NCBI GenBank assembly: GCA_002633025.1
Contig: NMRB01000794.1
Span: 122,349 to 186,348, forward strand
DNA length: 64,000 nucleotides
DNA from: Notospermus geniculatus
Lineage: Eukaryota > Nemertea > Pilidiophora > Heteronemertea > Lineidae
Direction: 5' to 3'
The notes beneath the pieces are model-generated. The model was not told where the DNA came from. It did no database searches and worked only from the letters and a program-made list of their open reading frames with translations. Each line of letters starts with the position of its first letter. Within the stretch, counting starts at the first letter, position 1. Of this stretch, positions 46,681 to 57,439 are shown one piece after another. Made by a program: the position numbers and the translations under genes.

Positions 46681-47196
46681 CGTGAGTTAAGTCCCCGAAG
46701 AATCAACGACTCGACGGGATTGATATATTATCTTCTTTATTTCAGACATCACGGTCATCATAAAGAGCCGCAGAGCTCCGTGAAATCTGCGACATACAAA
46801 TACAAAATTTCACAATATTGTCTAGAACCATAGAACCAATAAAACAATTAACCATGAGTAAATTCTTCCTGTTTCTTAATTTTCCTTCTCAAAATTTAGT
46901 TCACGACACTTATACGTTTCTCTAGAACGCCTAGGTGGTACTACATTATATTCAATTTACACCGGAAGGTGCTGCCATCTATGAGAATCTACTACAAACA
47001 CGTGCATTTGGATCGGAAGGTGCTGCCACCGATGAACAGTCCTGTAACTACTCCAGCAGGCACAAAATACCGAATTGTTACTCTATTAAATCATGCTATG
47101 GCCTACCATATGATACATTCGATTAATTATCTTACATACATGTAGATCCTGTAGATCACAAACAAGACCAATTGCAAGGCCTAGTTTCACTCTTAA

Positions 47197-47517
47197 GGCC
47201 CGTTTATACAGAGCGCGACCGCGACTGCGACCGCGGCAGCCGCATCGGATTAATCAAATGTAAAATGAATGGGAACGTTTATACACAACGCGACCGCGGC
47301 CGCGACCAAAATTTTGGTCGCGCGGCATGCCGCAGAGATTGCCTCCAGAGCGAAATTTTTGAAAATGCCGCGCGACACTTTTTTTGGTAATGTGAACTTC
47401 AATGAGGTCCTGGCATATTTCCAGGCGACCACGGCGTTTTCGTTTATACACAGCGGCTGCCGCGGTCGGTGCCGCGGTCGCGGTCGCAGTCGCGGTCGCG
47501 CTCTGTATAAACGGGCC
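47197..47517. mobile_element. GC-rich foldback element with GGCCCGTTTATACAG tips
   Basis: Tips GGCCCGTTTATACAGAGCGC and GCGCTCTGTATAAACGGGCC, with GACCGCGAC-type runs in both arms. TTAA on the left and TTTA on the right suggest a TTAA-type target. Open frames across it are palindrome artefacts. Confidence 0.85.
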
Positions 47518-48277
47518 TTTAGACTCGCATTTTATGCAGTGACGTCATGCGCTCCACGAAAGTGCTTGTGCCGCAAAAATACGATCGCAACCTTGCCACA
47601 ATAAAGTCATTTTATACCGCCTAAGCGGCAAACTCACTTGCGTTCACACCTAGGACGTTGATTCCTGTCATTCCCGTATCCAAATAATTCACAGAAGGGT
47701 GTATGTATCATCCTGACGTCATTTGCAGCTTAGACTGGTTCCAGGTCCTAACAATTTTACATCGGACTTTTGCATATGTTACGACCGGAGCCGCACATTT
47801 TTTTGGTAAAAAAACACCGGTTTTACAGAAATCAGCTTCAGCGGCCTGATGTGCACAGTAATTGAGTTAGTGAATTTGTTTTGAAAGTCTATTTCTTACC
47901 CTCAAATAACACCGCCAACAAAAGTGATTTATCACCACTAAGCTTCCCAAGCCGATTTCAAAAGCGGTATTTTCACTAAAATTCGGGCAGTTCCCTACAT
48001 CTGGAACAGAACACCAGCGAGCCATAGCAAACATTGCCCGTAATGTCCCCATCAGCTGATGATTAGAAGTTTCATTGAAATTGACCCACACGCACAGAAA
48101 GAATTCAGAAATGCGTTTATTGGAAATGAATGGAAATTCTCAGAATATTCCATATTTATGAGCAAGAGATAGAGTGCACTGCAAAAAAGGATTTTGTAAA
48201 CATGTTATTAATTTGATCCGGATTTATCACACCTTGGACTGGAGACAAATACAGTTATATTTACAAAACGCAGGGCT
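47518..48277. other. No recognised gene
   Basis: Ordinary sequence apart from a short block near 47640-47680 shared with 37900-37930. Confidence 0.3.
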
Positions 48278-48450
48278 TCGTACTTGTACGTTTTGACCGT
48301 ATTCTGTACGCGCTGGACCCCTTGTACTACGTTGTACGTTTTGCATGTGCATTTGTACGGGCGGGATGAAAGTGCCATTGTACGCACAAAAATGTGTCTT
48401 TGTACGGCCAAAAATGGCCAAAACTACGACCAGAATTGTAATTTGTACGC
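48278..48450. repeat. Irregular cluster of TGTACG words
   Basis: The words TTGTACG or CTGTACG occur about eight times in 173 bases (for example in TACTTGTACGTTTTG, TTGTACTACGTTGTACG, TTTGTACGGCC), at uneven spacing, so this is not a simple tandem repeat. Confidence 0.6.
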
Positions 48451-49073
48451 ATGATTTAAAATCTGATTTCGTTTTTATTTTGTCGTCTATTTCATAATCA
48501 TAATTTCAATCATCAGTTTGGCCTCGGCTGGGCTATTCGGGAATTCCCGATCCTGCGCTGGTTTGTCATTACTCTGTCTCCATGTCCGTCTTATGACCAA
48601 TCAGAAAGCGAAAATACGCCACACGTGACACCTCCAGATTCCCAATCTCGTTCCCAGTCTGCTATGTTGCCGCGTCATAGGTCTCATCGGACCGGCTTGT
48701 TGTACTTGACTCGATGACTCGATGGCGCGATGACTCGAAGGCGCGAAGAAGGTCAGTTGAATTTCCTGCATAGTTGGTGAATGCCTCATTTTAATTCGAG
48801 TTCCGCATTTCATAACACTGGGTTACTATGCGACATTTTTAGGAAGGTGAAATAAGCCACCTCTGGCATATTGTTATAACCATCGTTAAACCGCATGCCT
48901 ATTCCCAATTTTAGTAGAACTCTAAAGCCGTGACGTCATTTGCGCTTGGAATGCCTGATTGTGGTTGTGCGTGAAGCAGCGGAATTTATTCAAGACTGGT
49001 TTTTTTTCGTTCAGGTGTTTTGAAAAAGTATAGTCCAATAATTTAATTTTCATTACACAATAAAAACTCAAAA

Positions 49074-49292
49074 GGGCCGATTTTTTAAACGATGGCTAAG
49101 ATAACCATCGGGTTTCATTAACCCTCAGTTGACAAACTGTTTGTTAATCGAGATGAATTTTTCGATTTTATGAATCGTTGATAGCCAAACATTCTAAAAG
49201 TCAAAATGTTTACTTTGGTTAATTCACGGTTTGTCAGAAAGGCCGATGGTTAAACCGCGGTTTACCTTAACTATCGTTTAAAAAATCGGCCC
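49074..49292. mobile_element. 219-bp GGGCCGATTTTTT-tip element, AAA target duplication
   Basis: Tips GGGCCGATTTTTTAAACGAT and ATCGTTTAAAAAATCGGCCC. AAA flanks both ends (49071-49073, 49293-49295). Non-coding. Confidence 0.85.
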
Positions 49293-49424
49293 AAAGAATT
49301 GTAAAATTTGCTCGAAATTTGAAAAATATCGTCCAAGAATGTAAAAACCACTGCAAGAATTAAAAGAAGGTTTACCAAATAGAAAAAAAAAATACATTGC
49401 AAGATTTATAAAATATCGTCGAAG

Positions 49425-49560
49425 ATCTGAAAATTTTCGTCCAAGTTTGTCACGTGCGTCTTGCGAAGATGCACGTGACCACAAAACTGATAACGTCATG
49501 AAGTACATGAATATACCGGGTGAATTTCGTCGTTTTCATGAATTTACTTTTCGCCTGGCA
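49425..49560 (+). repeat. Dispersed repeat, partner of 31745-31880
   Basis: Same order of TTTTCGTCC, TTGTCACGTGCG, GCACGTGACCACAAAACTGA and CGTCATGAAGTACATG as at 31755-31830. Confidence 0.7.
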
Positions 49561-50103
49561 GCTTTGACGCATTGAGGCACTTCCGGTGATGAACACGCTG
49601 TAGGATCGTTGCTCAAAAGGGCAGAAAATTACCGGTATACCTCCTCCGGGGTTTGGAATAGGGAGGGAAGACCAATCCCTACAACTTTTCAAAAGGGACC
49701 CATAGTAAATTCTCAAGGACTTAGGAGCTGTAGGCCTAGTTCGAGGCTATCCTTCATTTCATGATTTACGCTGAATATCAACCTCAATTCACCTCTTCAT
49801 AGCTGGCGAGACTGCGTCGGGCTAGTTCCGCCGTTGATCCATTCCACTTCTCAGAAATAACCAGCTGAACTTCATTGGATAATTTTGGCGGTCATCGAGT
49901 CATCGCGCCATCGAGTCTTCGCGTCATCAAGTCAAGTACAACAAGCCCATCGGACCAGTTTTCCACAGAAATCATGTCTTAAGCACATGGTCGCCCGGGT
50001 GCCCACTGGTGAGAGAGACCTTTGACAAATGCAGATCCTGGGTACGAGGTTTTGACTCCGACGCAGTTCGGGAATATTCGGTATGTTGTTCGGAAAACAA
50101 ACA

Positions 50104-50444
50104 TGGCGACCGATAATGATGGCGTGGATGGCGGCATGCTGCGGCCAGAAAGTGTTGAATTGTCAGATTCTCCTGCCGACATGTCCGATGACGAAAATAA
50201 TAATGAAACTCTGGCTACTCCTAGAAAGAAAAAGAGGTACCAACAGTCTTGGAGGGCAGGTTGTCAGATTCTCCTGCCGACATGTCCGATGACGAAAATA
50301 ATAATGAAACGCCGGCTACTCCTAGAAAGAAAAAGAGGTACCAACAGTGTTGGAGGGCAGGTTATGCGAATCGCCGACTGCCAGGGAATCGTCGAGTGCC
50401 CCACAGACCGGCACAAAGCCCACTGTAATTATTGCAGAGTGTGA
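50104..50444 (+). pseudogene. BED-like zinc-finger N-terminus, broken by a tandem duplication
   Basis: From ATGGCGACCGATAATGATGG at 50104 the frame reads an acidic start (SDSPADMSDDENNN), a basic PRKKKRYQQSW segment and, after a 101-bp duplication, CPTDRHKAHCNYCRV before a stop near 50444. A basic segment, a tryptophan and then a KAHC-X2-C zinc-ligand pair is the layout of BED-type fingers at the start of many hAT-like and related transposase proteins. Since 101 is not a multiple of three, the duplication shifts the frame. The rest of the domain and any catalytic part are missing. Origin from a transposon is inferred, not shown. Confidence 0.4.
50163..50364. repeat. Tandem duplication, 101-bp period
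   Basis: TCAGATTCTCCTGCCGACAT begins at 50163 and again at 50264. The two units differ at only a few positions (CTCTGGCTAC against CGCCGGCTAC, CAGTCTTGG against CAGTGTTGG). Confidence 0.95.
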
Positions 50445-50454
50445 TATGATATAT

Positions 50455-51613
50455 AAACAGTCAATTTCCAGAATGTTTGCGAATTTTCGACCCCAACCGG
50501 GGTCTTCTTCAGGCTGGAACTTTATAATCCGAAACTCTAGAACAGACTGAGCTGAAACCCAAATGTAGATCTGAAGTATCCCATCCAAACAGGACGTGAC
50601 AGCAATTAAGGAAAGAAAAGAGTACAAGCCCCAAAAGTTGGTTGCTCAACCTAACAGAAATGTAATTAGTGAATGTAAGGCTTGATTAGGCTGAAAGGAA
50701 AGGGGGTTTATAAAATATAGCTTGGAGGAATTATACTAACAGTATAATTATACTAACAGTATAATTCCCCCAAGACTATAGTAAGGGTAATTTATATTAA
50801 GCAAATGTATGAGGAAGTGATAACAAATTAGATAATAAGAGATAACAAGATAATAAGAAACGAAGAGGCAACAGTAAAGAAGGGCGTAAAAGATGAACAA
50901 GAAAGGAAGCCTAGGTGAACGGCAACTACAAACCCTCGACCAACGAAAAATTAGAAACAGGCAATGGAAGACAAAGGCCTAAAAAGAGGAACCCTGTCCT
51001 CCAAGGAAAAGGGCCTACTAAAGGGAAAAGAGGGGTTGCAAAGCACTGACCAGCGAACAAAATAGGAGAAGAGCAATGGAAGACAAGGCCTAGAAAGAGG
51101 ACCCCTGTCCCCGGGCCCTGTCCACCAATCCTCCAAAGCCACGGCCTTACTAAAAGGAAAAAAGGGGGAAGGAACCCCATGCCAAATCTTTATGGCCCTG
51201 ACACTAAGGGAAAGCTGCGAGGTTATCAGAAACTCAGCACCTGGTGTTGAGGCCTGAGGGGGTGATAGTTTTAAGGGTAACCGTAACTCTGGTTTGAGGA
51301 GGGTCGTCTCATCTGGACATGTCTCCAGAATGGTGAACTTCAGGTCCTTGATAGAATGTCCTGGCAGTTTGAAATGGGCATAGAGTAATGAGCAGTCAGG
51401 GTCATCCTCTATCCCCCGCCGGATGTTGGATTTGTGGTTGTTCATCCTTCTCCTGAAACACGTGGTCTGTCCGACGTACTGGTTGACTGTAGGGCATCTG
51501 GTACAGGTGATACAGTAGACAACGTTTTTACTGTCACAATCCGTGGGGCTCCTCAGGCGGAGTTGATGGGACTTTCCTCCTGTTTTATATGAAGATGGAC
51601 ATGCTGAACACAT
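50455..51613 (-). pseudogene. Penelope-like element remnant: GIY-YIG endonuclease and tail
   Basis: On the minus strand a 220-codon frame (51613-50951) has a GIY-YIG nuclease domain: NVVYCITCTRC (residues 30-40), QYVGQT (45-50), RRRMNNHKSNI (54-64) and LLYAHFKLPGHS (about 75-87). C-terminal GIY-YIG linked to retroelement tails is the hallmark of Penelope-like elements, where it nicks the target for RT priming. The reverse transcriptase is absent, replaced upstream by the foldback at 51573-52379. The characteristic PSGLN ending lies in another frame just before a TGA at about 51234, so a frameshift has occurred. Between 50930 and 51180 the tail has an imperfect duplication of about 110 bp. Near 50460-50530 it ends in a hammerhead-like fold. 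Confidence 0.8.
50721..50774. mobile_element. 54-bp tips-only copy of the CTTGGAGGAATTATACT family
   Basis: Starts CTTGGAGGAATTATACTAAC and ends GTATAATTCCCCCAAG with a few bases between the tips. Flanks AATATAG and ACTATAG match at six of seven positions, an imperfect 7-bp target duplication. Same family as 17666-18902 and 4612-4634. Confidence 0.82.
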
Positions 51614-52379
51614 TCAGCTTGTTACCACAAGACAAAACCTGCACATTTCCAAGATGGCCGCCCTTTTTAGAGGGCCAAAGGGTCAAAAATTTGATGTCTT
51701 CAAATCATATCAACATGGGTATCAAATTAAAGGTCTCAGTGAGTACAACAACATGGCATGGGTTTCATTCCACAAAATGTACACTGCAACCCTTGAGGGG
51801 GGGTCAAAAAGGGCCACAAATCCGACTTTTTACCCCTTCTGACAAGTTCCACGGGGGCTGCAGGTGGATGGAAATATTTTTTTTCAACATTGCTCTCATA
51901 GAGCTCCAAAATGATACCCATGACGACACCCTTTGGGTAACAGTTTTCAAGATCCCGAATTTGGACCCTTTTTGGACCCTTTTTTGAATCTCGAAAACTG
52001 TCACCCAAAGGGTGTCATCATGGGTATCATTTTGAAGCTCTATGAGAGCAATGTTGGAAAAAAATATTTTCATCCACCTGCAGCCCCCGTGGAACTAGTG
52101 GGAAGGGGTCAAAGGTCGGATTTGTGGCCCTTTTTGACCCCCTCAAGGGTTGTAGTGTACATTTTGAGGAATGAAACCCATGCCATGTTGTTGTACTCAC
52201 TGAGACCTTTAATTTGATACCCATGTTGATATGATTTGAAGACATCAAATTTTTGACCCCTACTGTTAATCCCTTTGGCCCCCTAAAAGGGCGGCCATCT
52301 TGGAAATGTGCAGGTTTTGTCGTGTGGTAACAAGCTGAATGTGTTCAGCATGTCCATCCTTATATAAAACAGGAGGAAA
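51573..52379. mobile_element. 807-bp foldback with about 395-bp arms
   Basis: TTTCCTCCTGTTTTATA at the left and TATAAAACAGGAGGAAA at the right, with collinear mirrored words throughout (AAGATGGCCGCC, CCACCTGCAGCC, CTATGAGAGCAATGTTG), around a centre near 51975. The arms differ at a few percent of positions. The start codon of the GIY-YIG frame lies inside the left tip. No target duplication seen. Confidence 0.9.
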
Positions 52380-52484
52380 TGTTCAGTTACCAGAACTACG
52401 CTGCAAAAATCAAGAAATAGCCATATTTTCCCGTCTTGTCTCACGGCCTATCTTAGGTCCTTTCCGTGAGCATGGGTCACAGGT

Positions 52485-53060
52485 TGTCATGAATCATGTT
52501 ATTTTCCTAGAATTCCTAGAATCATGTTATTTTCCTAATGTGTAAGGGTTGTCCCTTGTGAACCCAAGTTCACTAGACAGGTTACGCACGGCCAGTTAAA
52601 ACTCTCTTAAAGGTTACGTACTCCGGTCGCCGTCACCTGATTTGGTATTTTTAGATGGTATGTCAATGGAAATTTGTTATGCTGACGTGTGGTTACATAA
52701 GCGGTGATCTCTGATGGTATAAAAGGCTGGCTGTGTCAGCAGATTTCACTCTTAAGTCATCCTTCGTTGAGCGAGGAGCTCGTGGGCTTTCTGCCCAGCA
52801 GTTTTCCGATAGGCTAGCCCACTTTACCCAGCCTGTGAGTATATTTCCGTCTTGGTTTAAATTTCCCGTTTAAAGGCGATAGCTCTGTACATGTATCTAT
52901 GCTCAAAATGTACTATTGGTGTATTTCAGCCTAGACGCAGCTTTTCCCTTGTACTCGTCGTACGAACCAACTGTGTCCTCCTATGTAAATACGCTACGAT
53001 ATACGTTTATTCGACGTCACCGAGTTTTCGTTCGTTCTTCCTTCCCCCCTGGTTGTGACA
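52485..53060 (+). repeat. 5' LTR of the Gmr1-like element
   Basis: Starts TGTCATGAATCATG and ends TTCCCCCCTGGTTGTGACA. Contains a TATA box (52718-52725). Close match to 61950-62528. Confidence 0.95.
52718..52725 (+). promoter_or_regulatory. LTR TATA box
   Basis: TATAAAAG within the 5' LTR, repeated at 62183-62190 in the 3' LTR. The likely transcription start is about 25-30 bases downstream, in the CAGCAGATTTCACTC region. Confidence 0.7.
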
Positions 53061-53062
53061 TT

Positions 53063-53080
53063 TGGCGACCCCGGCAGGAC
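53063..53080 (+). promoter_or_regulatory. Primer-binding site
   Basis: TGGCGACCCCGGCAGGAC begins two bases after the 5' LTR. TGG complements a tRNA CCA end. The first eleven bases resemble the Trp tRNA site TGGTGACCCCG with one change, but the rest does not match, so the primer is unresolved. Confidence 0.75.
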
Positions 53081-53715
53081 CACGTCTTCGGGGAAGGAAC
53101 GGCAGTATTGTCTACGGCATCTCGAGGGAACGACAGCAAGACACGTACACGTATTGTAACGCAACGAGAGCACTCTGTTCTTATTACGTAAGATCGGCCG
53201 CGGAAAACGATCCGTAACACGTTACTCGTGACCACGCCAAACGACGTATGGTTCGACTTCATTGATCACCAGAGTTAGTCTTCGCCCACGTGCACCGTTG
53301 ATGCCCCAGCGATTTGAAATCCGGCCGTGAAATCCGTGACACCGGGAAAGATCAACCAGCAGAGGTCTTCGAGGTCAGCCGTCCGACGTCAAGAACAGCA
53401 TCAGAATCGTTGTAATATAATATGTGAGTTGTTGTCGTATAATTTGCGAGTTGGCGTAGTGTTGTAACATATTTCTAGTGAAAGTTCAAATTTTGGAAGT
53501 CCCAAAACTTTTTTTTAGTCTTTTTGATTTCTCGGTATTTTTTGCGTTTTAACCTGGTTCCGTTTTCAAAAGCTGTGTCTAGGAGTAGGGCATTGAATAT
53601 TGTATTCGGCTGCAAAAGTTAATTTCATTATGGCTAAGGCAATGCAAGCGGTCTATAGAGAGTTTCTAGAAATTGGGCCCCGGAAATTCCTAAGTTTGAT
53701 GAAAAGCGGGAAGAT

Positions 53716-56544
53716 ATGGATGCTTATATAGAAAGGTTTGAGCGGGTGCCGATACAACAGAAATGGGAGAAACCGGAGTGGTTATTTCGCTTAAGTACCG
53801 TTTTGACTGGAAAGGCTCTTGAAGTCTACACCCAAATGAGTGTGAGGGATGCAAAAGATTATGATAAGGTCAAAGCACAGCTTTTGAAGCGTTATCAGCA
53901 TACCGAAGAAGGGTACCGTGCTAGGTTTCGTGAGGCAAAGCCTGAGAAAAGTGAGAATGCTACTCAATTTGTTGCCAGAATTGAACGTTACTTGGGTCGT
54001 TGGGTGACATTGGCTGAAGCAGAAAAATCGTATGAGGGAATGGTAGATTTACTCTTGCGTGAACAGTTCATATCGGCGAGTCCCAAGGGTTTGGCATTGT
54101 TTTTGAAAGAGAGGACCCCAAAAAACATAGGTGATATGGCTCGGTTGGCTGATCAGTATAACGAAGCGCATGCATGTGGAGCTACGTTTCCAGGTAACGT
54201 TGGCAACAATTCGGGTAGCAATAGATATAAGAGAAATGATAGGTCAAAGTTTTACCAAGGTAATTCGAGTAGTTCTAGTGGGCAAGATAGCCGTGGCGAA
54301 CGTAATGGTAGTGATAGAGAAAAGGAAGGAAGTCAAAAACGTGATGGTAACTTGAAGGGTTTCGGATCGGAAAATGTTCGGGTGGATTACTCGCGTTCGG
54401 GATGCTTCGGGTGCGATAGTAAGTTTCACAAGTGGGCGGACTGTAAATTCAATCCAAACAATAGTGCCTCGAAGTCATTTGTGGGTCGGAACGGTCAGAA
54501 CAAGCAGACGGGTAGGAAAGTAGCTGGTTTTGTCGGGGAGAGTGTAAACGAAAAAGTCAATGAGTCACAAAAAGGCGAGGGCCAGTCGAGTAAAGCATGT
54601 TCTTGTCAGTGTGGGCACCAGGCTAAACCGGCAGCAGTTTGCGTAGGGGGTTCAGGAAATCCGTTGAGTGAATGCATCAAGGATGGGGCGGTGCGTCTTG
54701 AATGTGGACGGGAGTTAAAGATAGTTACTGGGGCGTGCGATGTTCATCAAATTTCACCAAATGTTGGGGGAATGCCTGTTTTGAAAGGTAAATTAGGTGA
54801 TACCGATGTTGAAACGCTACGTGACACAGGTTGTAGTGGTGTTGTGGTGAAGAGTAGTCTTGTGAAACCGGAAATGATGACCGGAGAGTCACACTTTTGT
54901 CTCCTTATTGATGGGACAGTGAGAAATTTTCCAATAGTGTCTACACCGTATTTCACGGGTGAAGTAGATGCGATGTGTATGGAACGACCTGTATATGATT
55001 TGATCATAGGCAATGTTCCTGGTGGGCGAGGGCCCAATGATCCAGATCCCAGTTTTGACATCCATTGTGTCACAAGACAGGCTGATGTCGAAGTTGGATC
55101 TGATCATTGCGGACCGGCCACCAGGGACATAGTAAATACAAATGGTGGCTGTCCTAGCGAATTTGAAGGTCACAATGAGTGTAGCGACGGCGCGGGAGGT
55201 AGCACACTTCCGGTTGAAAGTGTCGGTCATGAGTGCAAAACTGAATTAGGAAATGCGGTGATGACGCGTAGCCAGAGTGAGAAACAAAAGAAACCTATGG
55301 TGTTATTGAGAGTTAGTAACCTTGGTCATGGTCTAGGTGTTGATGATTTCCGTAAAGAGCAAAAAAGTGATCCATCAATAACCAAATTGTTTCAGAAAGC
55401 TAAGACTGGTGACAAAGTTTGTGTAAGAAAACGGTATCATGAACGTTTTGAGATTAGAAGAGGATTGCTTTATCGTAGGTTTTTCATGAAAGACAAAGAA
55501 TCTGTAAAGCAGTTGGTTATACCAAAGAAACTGAGAATAAAAGTGATGAAAGTAGCACATGAGTCTATTTTGGGTGCACTTTTGCGAATTAGGAAAACCA
55601 TCGACAGAATTGGCAGTTGTTTCTACTGGCCTGGTATGACAGGTGACGTAACACGGTTTTGTCAATCTTGTGATTTGTGCCAAAGAACGATTCCAAAGGG
55701 TAGAGTTTCAAAAGTGCCACTACAGTCAATTCCAATTGTGTCGGAACCTTTCGATAAAATTGGTGTTGATATTGTTGGTCCAGTTTTCCCTCCTACAGAG
55801 AAAGGGAACAGGTACATTTTAACATGCATGGATTATGCAACGAGATACCCTGAGGCGATTGCATTACCAAGTGTAGAAACTCCGAGGGTAGCAGAAGGTT
55901 TGCTTGGCATGTTCTCCCGACTTGGTTTCCCTTCAAAGATCATTACAGATCAGGGTCCACAATTTGTCTCGGATATCATGGCGGAGATAAATAGGTTACT
56001 GTCAATCAAAGGTATTCATACCACCCCCTATCATCCAATGACAAATGGATTACTTGAACATTATCACTTGACGTTGAAGCAAATGTTAAAGAAACTTTGT
56101 GCGGAAGAACCTCGGCAGTGGGATCGCTACCTGGATCCTGTCCTGTTTGCATATCGCGAGGTCCCGCAGGAAAGTTTGGGGTTTTCCCCGTTTGAACTTC
56201 TGTATGGGCGAACGGTGAGGGGACCCATGCATATCCTAAGAGAATTGTGGACCAAGGAAGAGACCAATGGTGAAATGCGAAACACTTACGAATATGTGTT
56301 TGATTTAAGAAACAGGTTGGAAGAAACATGCAAGCTTGCTCATGAGTCATTGCAAAAAGCACAATCACGGGCGAAGCATTATTATGACAAAGGTGCGCGC
56401 CCAAGACAGCTGAAAGTTGGCGATTTCGCGTTGGTTCTGCTACCCACGGATGCGAATAGATTGCTTATGCAATGGAAAGGGCCTTTTAAGGTTGTTGAAA
56501 GAATAGGCATCAATGATTACAAAATAGATATAGATGTGAAATAA
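53716..56544 (+). pseudogene. Gag-protease-integrase polyprotein (942 codons), truncated by a SINE
   Basis: Open from 53716. Gag (residues 1-150; ALFLKERTPKNIGDMARLAD) would form the particle. A CCHC knuckle (C230, C233, H238, C243) binds RNA. Protease has DTG at 370-372 and YDLIIGN at 427-433. Integrase follows: H615 and C652/C655 of the zinc module, catalytic D685 (VDIVGPV), D745 (TDQGPQF) and E781 (NGLLEHYH) with 35 residues between the last two, and a GPF-type end (WKGPFKVVERI). The second zinc-module His is missing (ALLRIRKT where AHLG-type is usual). The last codons and stop lie in the SINE. A likely start ATG at 53630 is out of frame with this one, so gag is probably frameshifted too. 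RT does not lie between protease and integrase. Confidence 0.92.
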
Positions 56545-56758
56545 GAAATAAACGGGTTTCCAAGGTGAAGGTCATCACGACCTTCTTCCAGACTCGAACC
56601 CACGGACTCTCGCATAAGGCATCAACCGCCAGCACTAAGGGACAAACACCTCAAACCACTAGGCTAAATCCCTATCTTCAAAAAAGATAGTTCAATAGCC
56701 CGTGTTAAAGGAGGCATCCATCAGTACCCTGCGAGTAGCCCAAACAATCTCCGAACCC
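56532..56758 (-). mobile_element. tRNA-like SINE unit (227 bp) with 13-bp target duplication
   Basis: ACAAAATAGATAT flanks it at 56519-56531 and 56759-56771, and the pol frame is collinear across. On the minus strand it begins GGGTTCGGAGATTGTTTGGG. The A box (TAGCCTAGTGG) starts about 92 bases in, at 56666, and the B box (GGGTTCGAGTC) lies at 56601-56591. It is the same unit as the 33.3-35.0 kb array, lacking the array's 50-base spacer. The A-box position is unusual for a polymerase III SINE, which normally starts 10-20 bases before it. Confidence 0.9.
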
Positions 56759-56771
56759 ACAAAATAGATAT

Positions 56772-57210
56772 GAATGGAAAACAAAAGGTGTATCATATCA
56801 ATTTGCTGAAGAAATACATCCAAAGAACAACTGAAATTGGTGGTTTTGTATTGATAGATAGCGCTGAAGGAGATTCTGAAGTGACCGCGGGTATGAAGGT
56901 TATAGATTCTGAAGTTAATGACGAAGGTAATTTGGAAGATTTTGTTTCTCCAGGTCCTTCAATGCAAAAAGAAACATACAGGGATGTGAAAGTATTTCCT
57001 GGGTTGACCGCAGAACAAAAGCAACAGGTGGTAGAACTTTTGGAAGAATTTAGTGATATATTTACCGATGTACCCGGGGTGAAAGATCTGGTAGAACACA
57101 AAATATCACTGACTGATGAAGAACCGGTGCGTAAGAAACCGTATCCGGTACCATACGCGTATAGAGACGCTGTCAAGAAAGAGGTAAATTATATGCTTAG
57201 CCAAGGTATA
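56772..57210 (+). pseudogene. Pol segment: linker and start of reverse transcriptase
   Basis: Continues the polyprotein after the SINE (NGKQKVYHINLLKKYIQR), through an acidic linker, to the RT entry motifs LLEEFSDIFTDVPG, VEHKISLTDEEPVRKKPYP and VKKEVNYMLSQGI, then is cut by a TA-flanked element. LLEEF-D-F to the MLSQGI helix is the usual N-terminal RT module of Ty3/gypsy. Confidence 0.85.
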
Positions 57211-57439
57211 CTGTATAATATGACTTATCCGGCCACCGCGGCCAACCTGCGAACTACGCGAATTATTGACTACTAGCAAAGTACCCGTCCTACGGACGGG
57301 CAGAGGTGTCACCATAGGGAGTAAGGATGCCGCCATGAAGTAGATGCCAAAGACATACTGTAGAAATTTTATGACTATTATGGCTTTTAGTATACATGTA
57401 GTTTTTCAGCGGAAAACAATCACGGTGTGGACCACACAA

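Larger units (their letters stand above)
48686..49957. mobile_element. Inverted-repeat element, about 1.27 kb
   Basis: The left arm (TCATCGGACCGGCTTGTTGT, ACTTGACTCGATGACTCGAT) is mirrored at 49892-49957 (ATCGAGTCTTCGCGTCATCA, AGTACAACAAGCCCATCGGA). The interior carries a nested 219-bp element and the dispersed repeat at 49425. Confidence 0.72.

Noticed and set aside
47197-47517. Arginine-rich reading frames in the GACCGCGAC runs
   Set aside because: They result from the GC-rich palindrome and occur on both strands with no motifs.
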